This document shows positions 16,079 through 25,384 of a stretch of DNA of 64,000 nucleotides, one piece after another. Source of the stretch: Billgrantia aerodenitrificans (GTDB lineage Bacteria; Pseudomonadota; Gammaproteobacteria; Pseudomonadales; Halomonadaceae). The stretch's first letter is position 1, and every line of letters starts with the position of its first letter. A program made the position numbers and the translations under genes. The notes under the pieces were generated by a model. The model was not told the origin of the DNA. It saw only the letters and a list, made by a program, of their open reading frames with translations, and searched no databases. The stretch covers positions 1 through 64,000 of the forward strand of contig NZ_JABFTV010000014.1 of assembly GCF_021404405.1 (NCBI RefSeq). The letters run 5' to 3'.

Positions 16079-19000
16079 GGAATGCCGAAGAACAGCGAGT
16101 AGAACACCGGCACCGCGATCAGCGTCAGCAGCGAGGCAAACGCCAGCCCGCCCATGATGGTAACGGCCATACTGCTGAAGAAGGCATCGAACAGCAGCGG
16201 TAGCATGCCCAGAATGGTGGTGCCGGCTGCTAGCAGCACCGGTCGCAGACGGCTGATACTGGCATCGATCAGCGACACCAGGCGCTCCTTGCCCGTCTCG
16301 ATCTGGGCGTCGATCTCGTCGACCAGCACGATGGCATTCTTCATCAGCATCCCCGACAGGCTGAGCATGCCCAGTAGGGCCGTGAACGAGAACGGCAGCC
16401 CCGTTAGCAACAGCCCGATCACCACGCCGCAGATCGACATCGGCACCACCAGCCAGATGATCAACGGCTGGCGCAGCTTGCCGAACAGCAGGATCGATAC
16501 CACCAGCATCGCCACGAAGCTCAGCGGCAGCTGTTGCGCCAGCGAGGCCTGGGCCTCGGCCGAGTCTTCGTATTCACCGCCCCACGCCATGGCATAGCCA
16601 GGCGGCAGCGCCATGGCCTCGATCTCTTCACGCACGGCTGAATGGGCCGCCGCAGCCGTGTAGCCCGGCGCCGGGTCGGCCTGTACCGTCAGCGTGCGCA
16701 CGCGGTTGCGCCGATGGATCCGCGACTCCTCGCTCTGGGTTTCGAAGCCGTCGACGATCTGGGCAATGGGAATGAAGCGCTGCTCGGCGTTGCTCCACAC
16801 CATGCGGTCGGCCAGTAGGGAGACGTCGCCGCGCTCGTCCGCCGGCGGACGGGCAACGATGGGTATCAGGTTGTCCCCCTCGCGGTAAGTACCCGCGCGT
16901 ACCCCCGACGCGGCAAACTGCAGGGTTTGCGCCAGCTCGTCGCGGGTGACCCCGGCAATGCGGGCACGCTCCTCGTTGTACAGCGGCACCACGACGGCCT
17001 CTCGTTCGCGCCAATTCTGACGCACGTCGATCACCGCCGGGTTGGCCCGCATCCGCTGCTGTGCCTCATCCGCCAGGCGACGCAGCTCTGCCGGGTTGCT
17101 GCCCTGGAAGCGTGCCTCGATCTGGGCATCCCCACCCGGGCCGAACTGGATACGCTCGGTGCGTACCCGCGCCTCGGGAAACGCGGCCTGAAGCTCGGCA
17201 TAGACGTGGGGATCGAGTTCATCGATGCGCTCCAGGCTCTCGGCCCGCACGATGAACTGCGCATAAGCCGGGTTGGGCTGCTCCGGGGCGTAGGTCAGCA
17301 TGAAGCGAGTCGCCCCGCGGCCGACGAAGGTGGCGACGTTCTCCACCCCCTCCTGGTCGAGCAAGTAATGCTCAATGCGCTCGGCATCGCGCTGGGTAGC
17401 ACGGATGTCGCTACCCTGGGGCAGCTCGTAGTTGACGTAGAACAGCGGCGTATTCGAGTCGGGAAAGAACGACTGCGAAACGAAGGTGAAGCCCCAGGCG
17501 CACAGCGCCGTGATCCCCACCAGCAGCGCCACCGAGAGCACCCGCAGGCGCAGCGCCAGGGTGAGAAAGCGAGCGTAGATACGATAGAACAGACCGCCGT
17601 GGGGGTCCTTGTCGCTGCCGAGCTGCCGGCCGTGAAACAGGTAGTAGCCGAACAGCGGCGTGACAGTGATGGCCAGGACCCAGCTCAGCAGCAGGGAAAT
17701 GGCGATCACGGCGAACAGCGAGAAAAGAAACTCGCCGGTGACGTCATCCGACAAGCCGATGCCCGAGAAGGCCAGGATACCGATCACCGTAGCGCCGAGC
17801 AGCGGTATCTGGGTACGCCCGGCGGCCTCGCTGGCCGCCTCCTTGACCGACTTGCCGCGCTGCATGTTGATCAACATGCCCTCGGCCACCACGATGGCGT
17901 TGTCCACCAGCATGCCCATGGCGATGATAAGCGCGCCGAGCGAGACCCGCTCCATCTCGATATCGAACATCCACATGAAGAACAGCGTACCGAGCACGGT
18001 CAGCAGCAGGGTCGCCCCTACCACCACACCGACCCGCCAGCCCATGAACAGGCATAGCACCAGAATGACGATGGTGACCGAGGTGGCCAGGTTGACCAGG
18101 AAATCGTTGATGGCCTCATCCACCACCCGATGCTGCTCATAGATGGGATGCAACTCGACGCCTAGCGGCAAGCGCGCTTCCAGTGCCTCGAGATGACGCT
18201 CCACCGCTTCGCCCACCTCGACGATGTTGGCCTCCGCCACCCCGGCCACGGCCAACGTGAAGGCCGGCTCGCCGTTGTGCCGGATCAGGTGGTTGGGGAT
18301 TTCCAACGGCTGACGATAGACGCTGGCGATATCGACCAGCGAGATTTGCTCGGTGGTGCCCGGTCGGCCGATGCGAATCGCCTCGATATTGGCCACGCTG
18401 TCCACTCCTGCGCGGGCGACGATGCGCACGTGGTCGTCGCCGATGCGCATCGATCCCGCATCGGTGACCTGGTTCTCGGTCTGGATGGTGTTGATCACAT
18501 GGTCGACGGGAATGCCAAGCGTGGTGAGACGCTCATTGGGGATTTCGATGTAGATGGTCTCGTCGCGCTCCCCCGCCGTGGTGACCCGCGCCACATTGGG
18601 CACCGTCAGCATCTCCCGCTGCAGGAAGCGAGAGATGTCACGAATCTCGTCGTGGCCGTAGCCCGGCGCCGTCACCGCGTAGAAGATGCCGTAGACCTCA
18701 CCGAAGTCGTCGTTGACCTGCGAGGCCGAAGCGCCTTCCGGCAACGAGCCCTGCACGTCGTTGACCTTGCGCCGTAGCTCGTCCCAGATCTGCGGCAGCT
18801 GATGGCTACGGTAGGTGGAGGCCACCTCCACCTCGATTTCCGAACGCCCCGGCATGGAGAGCGACTCGATCACATCGATCTGCTGCAGCTCCTGGATGGC
18901 CATCTCCAGGCGCTCGGTGACCTCCTCCTCCACTTCCTGGGCAGTGGCGCCGGGGTACTGGGTGTTGATGATGGCATTGGGAATGGTGAAATCGGGATCT

Positions 19001-19107
19001 TCGAGCTTGCCGACGTTGTTGAACCCCCAGATGCCTCCAAGCAGGCAGACGACGACGATGAGCCAGGTGATGACCGGCCGTTCGATGGACGACTTGGCGA
19101 TATCCAT
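16018..19107 (-). CDS. RND-family efflux permease (HAE1-type inner-membrane pump)
   Basis: 1029 residues from the ATG at 19107 (AGGAG upstream); the frame extends further upstream but lacks conserved sequence. N-terminal helix after MDIAKSSIERPVITWLIVVV, two large periplasmic loops and 12 membrane segments, as in AcrB-like trimers. The helix-4 proton-relay motif is GMLVDNAIVVAEG, with Asp then Asn where AcrB has two Asp; this occurs in several RND subfamilies. It is predicted to export hydrophobic compounds by proton exchange. The adaptor gene is 13 bp upstream; no outer-membrane factor is adjacent. Its 3' end overlaps the PBP gene tail to tail. Confidence 0.92.
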   Translation of the reverse strand: MDIAKSSIERPVITWLIVVVCLLGGIWGFNNVGKLEDPDFTIPNAIINTQYPGATAQEVEEEVTERLEMAIQELQQIDVIESLSMPGRSEIEVEVASTYRSHQLPQIWDELRRKVNDVQGSLPEGASASQVNDDFGEVYGIFYAVTAPGYGHDEIRDISRFLQREMLTVPNVARVTTAGERDETIYIEIPNERLTTLGIPVDHVINTIQTENQVTDAGSMRIGDDHVRIVARAGVDSVANIEAIRIGRPGTTEQISLVDIASVYRQPLEIPNHLIRHNGEPAFTLAVAGVAEANIVEVGEAVERHLEALEARLPLGVELHPIYEQHRVVDEAINDFLVNLATSVTIVILVLCLFMGWRVGVVVGATLLLTVLGTLFFMWMFDIEMERVSLGALIIAMGMLVDNAIVVAEGMLINMQRGKSVKEAASEAAGRTQIPLLGATVIGILAFSGIGLSDDVTGEFLFSLFAVIAISLLLSWVLAITVTPLFGYYLFHGRQLGSDKDPHGGLFYRIYARFLTLALRLRVLSVALLVGITALCAWGFTFVSQSFFPDSNTPLFYVNYELPQGSDIRATQRDAERIEHYLLDQEGVENVATFVGRGATRFMLTYAPEQPNPAYAQFIVRAESLERIDELDPHVYAELQAAFPEARVRTERIQFGPGGDAQIEARFQGSNPAELRRLADEAQQRMRANPAVIDVRQNWREREAVVVPLYNEERARIAGVTRDELAQTLQFAASGVRAGTYREGDNLIPIVARPPADERGDVSLLADRMVWSNAEQRFIPIAQIVDGFETQSEESRIHRRNRVRTLTVQADPAPGYTAAAAHSAVREEIEAMALPPGYAMAWGGEYEDSAEAQASLAQQLPLSFVAMLVVSILLFGKLRQPLIIWLVVPMSICGVVIGLLLTGLPFSFTALLGMLSLSGMLMKNAIVLVDEIDAQIETGKERLVSLIDASISRLRPVLLAAGTTILGMLPLLFDAFFSSMAVTIMGGLAFASLLTLIAVPVFYSLFFGIPYRRATESDEEESSSLSAGG

Positions 19108-19120
19108 ATCCTGCTCCTGG

Positions 19121-20176
19121 CTAGAGAGTCTCTTCCATGGGGCGAACACGCATGTCTTCATGCAGCAGATGGGCCCCTGCCGCCACGATCCGCTCACCGG
19201 GCTGCAAGCCCGCCAGTACCGGTACTGTGTCGCCATGCAGCTGGCCAACCATCACCTGGCGCGGCTCGACGCGCTGGTCGTCGGCGCGATAGACCCAGAC
19301 CCGGAAGTTGCCTTCGTTGTCCGTATCGAGCGCGGCCACGGGGATGCGCAGCGCGCCATGTTCGATGGCATCGATCAACGACACCGAAACGGAAGCCGTC
19401 ATGCCCGGCATCGCTCCGACGGCTTCATGATCGGGAATGGCAAACTCCACCTGGTAGGTCTGGGCGACGTCATCGGGCTCGGTTACATGCTCGCGGTACT
19501 CGAGGGGAAAGCGCTCGCCAGGTACCGAGAGCAGTTCGGCCTCGACCTCGAAGCGCTCCGGATTCACGACGTTGCGCACCAGGGTCTCGGGAACGTTGAT
19601 TCTGACCCGTAGCTCCGTTACGTCCTGCACCCGCGCAATGGCCGTATTGGGCTGCACGTTGCTGTGATTCTCCACCAGCCGGCGGGTCACCATGGCATCG
19701 AAGGGCGCCTCGATGGTGGTATAGGAGAGGTCCTGACGCGCGCTGTCGCGCTGCACTTCGGCAAGCTCGTACTGGGTGCGCACCTCATCGAAGGCCGACT
19801 GCGAGATGGCATTGGTTTCCAGCAACTGACGGGTACGCTCCATCTCTCGCCTGGCCAGCTGATATTCGGCCTCGGCTCGCCGAACGGCCAGCTCGAAGTC
19901 GGTCGGGTCGAGGCGAGCCACGCTTTCGCCCTCGGGGATGGTCTCGCCCTGGCGCGGCGGCACCTCGATCAGTTGGCCGCCGACTCGGAACGACAGGTCT
20001 ACCGTGCGCAGGGCCTCCACTCTGCCGACGAAGCGTCGGCTCGGCACCAGCGTGTGTTCCCCCACTTCCATGAGCTTCACCACACGCACCGCAGGTTCGT
20101 CCTCTGCAGCCTGGTCTCCGTTGCACCCGGCCAACGCCAGCGCAACCATCGCCATGAGCCCCACTGCCCGCTTCAT
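19121..20176 (-). CDS. RND efflux periplasmic adaptor (membrane fusion lipoprotein)
   Basis: 351 residues. The lipoprotein signal ends in the lipobox LAGC (Cys 18). Barrel-sandwich halves VDLSFRVGGQLIEVPPRQG and IEAPFDAMVTRRLV flank a short alpha-hairpin (about 95-150). The beta-barrel and membrane-proximal domains follow (GMTASVSVSLID, VPVLAGLQPGERIVAAGAHL). It couples the downstream RND permease to an outer-membrane channel. The two genes form an operon. Confidence 0.9.
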   Translation of the reverse strand: MKRAVGLMAMVALALAGCNGDQAAEDEPAVRVVKLMEVGEHTLVPSRRFVGRVEALRTVDLSFRVGGQLIEVPPRQGETIPEGESVARLDPTDFELAVRRAEAEYQLARREMERTRQLLETNAISQSAFDEVRTQYELAEVQRDSARQDLSYTTIEAPFDAMVTRRLVENHSNVQPNTAIARVQDVTELRVRINVPETLVRNVVNPERFEVEAELLSVPGERFPLEYREHVTEPDDVAQTYQVEFAIPDHEAVGAMPGMTASVSVSLIDAIEHGALRIPVAALDTDNEGNFRVWVYRADDQRVEPRQVMVGQLHGDTVPVLAGLQPGERIVAAGAHLLHEDMRVRPMEETL

Positions 20177-20387
20177 CGAACGACCTCCCTGTGTTTGCCC
20201 TACCGCGTGTATCTGCCCTCTCGCGCCTGCCGTCGGCTCCCTGAACGACTAACCATAGACCATGCAAGCCTGAATGTAAGGCACGCTGAATATTCAATCA
20301 TACGTTTGAAACAGAGTCACGCCAATCACCGCAAGCCCCTCTCTACAAGCCACTCGTGACAAGCCATTCGCGACAAACCATAAACGG

Positions 20388-20418
20388 CAAGGCCCGGTGC
20401 TGTGCACACCGGGCCTTG
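20388..20418 (-). terminator. Terminator after the first small lipoprotein gene
   Basis: 12-bp perfect stem CAAGGCCCGGTG / CACCGGGCCTTG with a 7-nt loop, 18 bp past the stop at 20436. Imperfect 14-bp repeats (GGCTTGTCACGAGT-like on the minus strand) follow it. Confidence 0.65.
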
Positions 20419-20435
20419 TACGAGAATGTCGTCGC

Positions 20436-20711
20436 TTACTGGCAGGGCACTACCTTACGCATGGTGTCCTTGGCCCACAAGGTCTGGCCATCCGGCGTCC
20501 TGCCATGGTCGTTCCAGCGCTCGGTGATCTCCATGCAGAAGGAGCCGGCGTTTTCGGTACGCACGTCCGGGTTGGACGGGCGCTCGCCACCGATGCGCAG
20601 CAGATCGGGATTTTCGGTGGTGTAGCGAGGCGCAATGGTGGAATTGCTGGCACAGCCGGCGACCAGGGCAGCGGCGACCAGAACTACGGGCAAACAGCGG
20701 CGCAAAGGCAT
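20436..20711 (-). CDS. Small lipoprotein, paralogue of the gene at 26857-27129
   Basis: 91 residues. The lipobox VAGC sits near residue 20, then about 70 exported residues. The mature part shares APRYT-ENPD--RIG--RP, C-E-TE-WN-HGRTPDGQTLWAKDT and a terminal VVPC with the second copy. Two conserved Cys could form a disulfide. The ATG at 20711 (GAGGG 9 nt upstream) was preferred over a GTG two codons earlier, which is too close to that site. The family is not one I recognise; an envelope location is inferred from the lipobox. Confidence 0.8.
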   Translation of the reverse strand: MPLRRCLPVVLVAAALVAGCASNSTIAPRYTTENPDLLRIGGERPSNPDVRTENAGSFCMEITERWNDHGRTPDGQTLWAKDTMRKVVPCQ

Positions 20712-20871
20712 GTTCACAAACCCTCAAGAATGTCGATTTCACTCCGGCAGGCATTGCCGGTAGCGCTAAATATCATTTGCCCCAGCGCAGCGTCAATCTT
20801 TTTCGAACACCGTTCGCTTGCGAATCGAACGGGCGTATGGCTCGTCGTAATACTGTGGCAACGCTACGCTG

Positions 20872-22050
20872 ATGGATAACAACCAGAACCAAGGACATGG
20901 CAAGGGTTTCATGGCAGAAACAAGACCGGACCTGGAATACGCCCCCCAACCCAGCATCTTCGAGCGCTGGGCAGGACGCTTTCTGCAGCAGCACAATCGC
21001 CGCCGGGCCACTCCCAGGCAAGCGCGTCGGCACCACGAACTCAAGGGAATCGAGCGCGCCTTTTACGCCAGCGTCGCCTGGGCCATCGTGGCCGGCATCG
21101 TTTCCGGCGGCATCATCGGTGGCATGGAGTGGTACATGCGCCAAGGCATGCTCGATGGCATGCAGGACATGAGTCTGATGGAGCAGTTGCCCTACTGGAC
21201 CGGCTTCTTTGCCGTTGCCGGGGTGGTCAGTGCGCTGGAAATCGCCTTCCTCTACTGGAACGCCCTGCGTGGCGTGGCTACCACTAGCCGACTGGCCGGC
21301 GCACCGCTGCACGACAGCCCTCTTGCCGAGCTGACCTTGCTGGGCCTGAGCCGTGCAGCCCTCGAATTTCCCAGCCCCAGGCACCGGATCTACGGCATCG
21401 ACCCTTACGCTTGCCTGAGCCGCTGGCGGCTCATTACCATGTCGGTGATGTATCGCCTGAAGGTTGGCGTGACCAGCTTCCTGCTGCGCGTTTTCCTGCG
21501 CCGGGTGCTGGGCCGCGTGGCGCTGCGCGGCCTGCTGCCGCTGGTCACCGGTCCCTTGTATGCCGCCTGGAACGCCATCATCACCTGGCGGATCATGATC
21601 AAGGCCCGCGAACAGGCACTGGGACCATTCGCCATCGAAGCGATGATCACCAGGCTGTCGCAAGACCCTCTGAGTGAGCGTGCACAGCGGGTTTCACTGC
21701 ATGCCGTAGGCGCCTTGATCATGGCCAACCAGGATGCGCACCCCAACCATGTCTATCTGCTCTCCCGCTTGCTCGACGCCTTCCACCATCAGGAGCACGA
21801 GATCGATGTGGACTGGCCCGGGCAGCGCTTTGCGCTCAGCCGGCTGGAACGGGCAGAGAAGCACCGCGTGCTCGAGCTACTGATCGCGGCTACCGTGTTC
21901 GCCGGCAGATGCAAGGGCAAGCGCAAGCGCTTCCTCGAGGAGCTGTTCGAGGCCTGCAACATGGCTTACCCCCATGAGAAGGTTCGCACTTGGCGCCGCC
22001 AGTTCATGAACGGCCAAACCTTTGGCAGCGCCGAAGCGAACAGTAAATAA
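20872..22050 (+). CDS. Uncharacterised membrane protein
   Basis: 392 residues. Two strong membrane segments lie near 68-90 (ASVAWAIVAGIVSGGIIGG) and 110-130 (WTGFFAVAGVVSALEIAFLYW), with a weaker one near 205-235. The C-terminal half is basic, helical and predicted cytoplasmic (AEKHRVLELLIAATVFAGRCKGKRKR). It somewhat recalls the LBF_2804-type family, a weak impression. No ribosome site precedes the ATG at 20872; an internal ATG at 20911 has AAGG 5 nt upstream and may be the true start. Convergent with polB. Confidence 0.7.
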   Translation: MDNNQNQGHGKGFMAETRPDLEYAPQPSIFERWAGRFLQQHNRRRATPRQARRHHELKGIERAFYASVAWAIVAGIVSGGIIGGMEWYMRQGMLDGMQDMSLMEQLPYWTGFFAVAGVVSALEIAFLYWNALRGVATTSRLAGAPLHDSPLAELTLLGLSRAALEFPSPRHRIYGIDPYACLSRWRLITMSVMYRLKVGVTSFLLRVFLRRVLGRVALRGLLPLVTGPLYAAWNAIITWRIMIKAREQALGPFAIEAMITRLSQDPLSERAQRVSLHAVGALIMANQDAHPNHVYLLSRLLDAFHHQEHEIDVDWPGQRFALSRLERAEKHRVLELLIAATVFAGRCKGKRKRFLEELFEACNMAYPHEKVRTWRRQFMNGQTFGSAEANSK

Positions 22051-22060
22051 ATCTCCTGGG

Positions 22061-24463
22061 CTAGAAGAGGCCGAGCTGGCGGTCGATCAGTGTGGCGAAA
22101 TCGTCGCCTAGAAAAGGAAGTATGGCATCGGCTACGGGCTGCAGCTGACGCGAGAGATAGTGATCGTAGTCGACGGTCGAGCGGCGGGCTTCGAGCGGCT
22201 CCGGACCGGCCACGGTGATCACGTAGCGGATCCAGCCGCCCTGCTGGTACTGTCGCGGGCGGCCCAGCCGGTCGTTGAGCGCGTCGGCCATGCGTGCGGC
22301 GCGCACATGGGGCGGTACGTTACGGCGATATTCATCCAGCCGACGACGCAGCCGCTTGCGATACACCAGGCGCTCGTCGAACTCACCGGCCAGGGCGCGG
22401 GCCACGTAGTCGCGCACGAAGTCGCGATAGCTTTCGCCGACGAAGATACGCCGATAGAGCTCCTGCTGGAAGATCTTGGCCAGCGGCGTCCAGTCGGCCC
22501 GCACCGTCTCCAGCCCTTTGAAAACCACACTCTCGGCGCCCTGCGCATCGCGCACCAGTCCTGCATAGCGCTTCTTGCTACCCTCTTCCGCGCCGCGGAT
22601 GGTGGGCATCAGGAAGCGTCGATAGTGGGTCTCGAATTGCAGTTCCAACGCACTGGTGAGGCCATACTCCGCCGCCAGATGCGCCTCCCACCAACCATTG
22701 ACCCGTGCCGCGAGACGCTGACCGATGGCATGGGCCTCGGGCTCTTCATGGGCGCTACCCAGCCAGACGAAGGTGGAGTCGGTATCGCCGTAGATCACCG
22801 TGTAGCCCTCGGCTTCGATCAGCTCGCGCGTACGACGCATGATCTCGTGGCCGCGCAGAGTGATCGACGATGCCAGGCGCGGATCGAAGAAGCGGCAGCC
22901 CCGTGAACCGAGCACGCCGTAGAAGGAGTTCATGATGATCTTGAGCGCCTGTGACAGCGGCGCGTTGCCTTCGCGCTTGGCGGCGTCCCGTCCCTGCCAC
23001 ACGCGTGCGACCAGCTCGGGCAGCGCATGGCAGGTACGCGAGAAACGCGCGCCGCGAAAGCCCGGCACACTTTGCGACTCAGGTTCCTCCAGGCCCGCCA
23101 CCAGCCCCACCGGATCGACCAGGAAAGTACGAATGATCGACGGATAAAGACTCTTGAAGTCGAGCACCAGCACCGAGTCGTAGAGCCCCGGCCGGGAGTC
23201 CATGACGAAGCCGCCCGGGCTATCGTCGCCCTCTCGCTCTCCCGGCTGGGCCAGGTTCGGCGCCACGAACCCCAGGCGGTGCATGCGCGGTAGGTAAAGG
23301 TGGCTGAAGGCGGCCACCGAACCACCGCTGCGGTCTGCCGGCAGGCCGGTGACGCTGGCCCGTTCCAGCAGGAAGTCGATCAGCTCGGTCTTGTCGAAGA
23401 TCCGCGTGACCAGCTCGCAGTCCTTGAGGTTGTAGCGGGCAAGCGCGGGTTTGTCCTCGGCGAACATGCGGTTGATCTCGTCCATTCGCTGGTAGGGGTT
23501 GTCGATGGCCTTGCCCTCGCCCAACAGCTCCTGGGCGACGTGCTCCAGGCTGAACGAGGCGAACTGCCAGGTGGCCTGGCGCAAGGCTTCGATGCCGTCG
23601 ATGATCAATCGTCCTGCCGCGGAGGCGAAGAAGTGATTGGCATTGCTGCCATGCGCGCGCCAGCCGAGTGATTCGCCGCCCCGCCCCAGGCGCAGTGGCA
23701 CGCCCAGTCGTTCGGCGTGACGCTGCAGCAGACGCAGGTCGAATTGCACCAGGTTCCAGCCGATGATGGCGTCGGGGTCGTGCTCGGCGAACCAGTCGTT
23801 GAGGCGCTCGAGCAGCGCCTGGCGGCTATCGCAGTATTCGAGAGCGAAGTCCCGCTCACGCTCAGCCTCGCCCTTCTGGCCGTTGGGCGGGCCGAGCATG
23901 AACACCTGGCGCTGCTTGTCGCAGGCAATCGCAATCGAGTAGAGCTCCCCCCGCTCACTGGTCTCGATGTCCAGCGACGCCAGCCTGAGACGGGGGCGAT
24001 AGTGCTCTGCCGGCCTGAGCTGAGCGCTGGACCACACGCCGTCGGCCTCGCGCTCGCCACTGAAGCGTACCGGAGCGGTGATGAAGCGCTCCATGAGATA
24101 GCGCTCTGGCGGGCGCACGTCGGCCTCGAGGAGTGCGATACCCCCCTCGCGCAGCCGCCTCTCGCACTGCTGCAGCTGACGCTGCTGGCGGCAGTAGAGC
24201 CCGACCACCGGCTGCAGGTGAAAATCGCGCAGCTCGAGGGGTTTGAGCTCGATGCCGGGCTCGGCGCGCAGCAGGCGTTCCGCTTCCTGGCGCCGAGCGG
24301 CGGGCAGGAACGCCACCGAAGGCTGCGGTGGCAGGCGCACGTGGCAGGGGCCGGCATCGGTCGCCAGCCAGAAGCTCACCTCGCAGCCTGCGGGTGTATC
24401 CCGCCAGTGCCGCGTCAACACGAAACCCTGCCGTTCCACCGCCACCTCTCGCCTCCCCGTCAT
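22061..24463 (-). CDS. polB: DNA polymerase II (family B)
   Basis: 800 residues, typical for bacterial PolB. The 3'-5' exonuclease has ExoI LASLDIETS and ExoII GWNLVQFDLRLL. Polymerase motifs are A DFKSLYPSIIRTFLVDP, B KIIMNSFYGVLGS and C YGDTDSTFV, with KKRYAG further on. It restarts forks after DNA damage and bypasses some lesions; in E. coli it belongs to the SOS regulon, but I found no LexA box immediately upstream. No ribosome site precedes the ATG at 24463, and GTG codons six and eight residues in follow GGGGAGGCGAGAG, so the start could be near 24445. Confidence 0.95.
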   Translation of the reverse strand: MTGRREVAVERQGFVLTRHWRDTPAGCEVSFWLATDAGPCHVRLPPQPSVAFLPAARRQEAERLLRAEPGIELKPLELRDFHLQPVVGLYCRQQRQLQQCERRLREGGIALLEADVRPPERYLMERFITAPVRFSGEREADGVWSSAQLRPAEHYRPRLRLASLDIETSERGELYSIAIACDKQRQVFMLGPPNGQKGEAERERDFALEYCDSRQALLERLNDWFAEHDPDAIIGWNLVQFDLRLLQRHAERLGVPLRLGRGGESLGWRAHGSNANHFFASAAGRLIIDGIEALRQATWQFASFSLEHVAQELLGEGKAIDNPYQRMDEINRMFAEDKPALARYNLKDCELVTRIFDKTELIDFLLERASVTGLPADRSGGSVAAFSHLYLPRMHRLGFVAPNLAQPGEREGDDSPGGFVMDSRPGLYDSVLVLDFKSLYPSIIRTFLVDPVGLVAGLEEPESQSVPGFRGARFSRTCHALPELVARVWQGRDAAKREGNAPLSQALKIIMNSFYGVLGSRGCRFFDPRLASSITLRGHEIMRRTRELIEAEGYTVIYGDTDSTFVWLGSAHEEPEAHAIGQRLAARVNGWWEAHLAAEYGLTSALELQFETHYRRFLMPTIRGAEEGSKKRYAGLVRDAQGAESVVFKGLETVRADWTPLAKIFQQELYRRIFVGESYRDFVRDYVARALAGEFDERLVYRKRLRRRLDEYRRNVPPHVRAARMADALNDRLGRPRQYQQGGWIRYVITVAGPEPLEARRSTVDYDHYLSRQLQPVADAILPFLGDDFATLIDRQLGLF

Positions 24464-24503
24464 GCGGCCATTCTACCGGGCAGGCAAGAGGCTGTCGTTA
24501 CAG

Positions 24504-25355
24504 CTATTGCTGGAGTATCGCCCTGCACGCAGGCGGCAACGAACGACTCGGCGAGGGATAGACATCGGGGCGCGGCGTCGGCGCAAGCGCCTGGCAGCCG
24601 TCGCCGGGCGGGGGTGGCGGCTGGTCGATGCACTCCGGCTGGTCGGGTGGGCATCTTAGCCGTATATGCAGATGTTCGTCATGGGAGTGCCAGGGGCGAA
24701 TCAGGCGCAGCCAGGAGCGGTCGTCCCATTCCCGCTCGCACAGGTCGCGCTTGACAGCGGAGTCGACGAAGATCCGTGCTACGCGCGGGTCGTCCGCCGC
24801 CAGGCGAATCAACTCGGCATGCTCGTCGGTCCAGCGTTCATCGAGGCGATTGGTGCGCGGATCGACCAGTATCGGCTGCTCGAGGTCTTCGCGCTCGCTG
24901 CGCTCGAGGAACGGCAGGTCGAGGCGGAACCAGATGTCGACGTCGAGCCCCGTCTGGTGGCTGACATGTCCATAGGGCATCGGCCCACCGCGGGGCTGCG
25001 CCATGTCGCCGACCAGGATCGGTCCAAACCCGGCCTGATTGACGCGCTCCCCCAGCCGCTCGACATAGTCGAGAAGCGAGGGGTGGCCGTAGTGGCGGTT
25101 ACGCTCGAGATCCACCGCCTGGTAGCCGATGCCCTCCTCGGGCAGGCGCTCGGCGCCGGCGATGCAGCCGCCATCGAAAGGCCCGATGACCCGAGGCGGA
25201 CCGGGAACGGGGGCTTCGACCTCCGACCAGTCTCCCGGTGCGGTAGGCGGTGCGCTGCCCGCCGGTGGGCTGGCTGCGAAAACGGGGTGGGTAACCAAGG
25301 CAAACAAGATGACGCCCAGTCTGCGTGGGCGTCGAAGTAGAACATTGCAAAGCAT
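24504..25355 (-). CDS. mepA: Penicillin-insensitive murein endopeptidase MepA
   Basis: 283 residues with a signal peptide (about 1-27). The LAS-type zinc peptidase motifs are present: HQTGLDVD (His and Asp ligands) and HDEHLHIRL. Conserved blocks GPFDGGCIAGAERLP and GDMAQPRGGPMPYGHVS match the family. It cleaves D-Ala-mDAP cross-links in the periplasm. A Pro-rich, Cys-containing tail (PPDQPECIDQPPPPPGDGC) ends the protein. AAGGA precedes the ATG. Confidence 0.93.
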   Translation of the reverse strand: MLCNVLLRRPRRLGVILFALVTHPVFAASPPAGSAPPTAPGDWSEVEAPVPGPPRVIGPFDGGCIAGAERLPEEGIGYQAVDLERNRHYGHPSLLDYVERLGERVNQAGFGPILVGDMAQPRGGPMPYGHVSHQTGLDVDIWFRLDLPFLERSEREDLEQPILVDPRTNRLDERWTDEHAELIRLAADDPRVARIFVDSAVKRDLCEREWDDRSWLRLIRPWHSHDEHLHIRLRCPPDQPECIDQPPPPPGDGCQALAPTPRPDVYPSPSRSLPPACRAILQQ

Positions 25356-25384
25356 GACTCATCCTTGCTGGGTGGGCGATATCC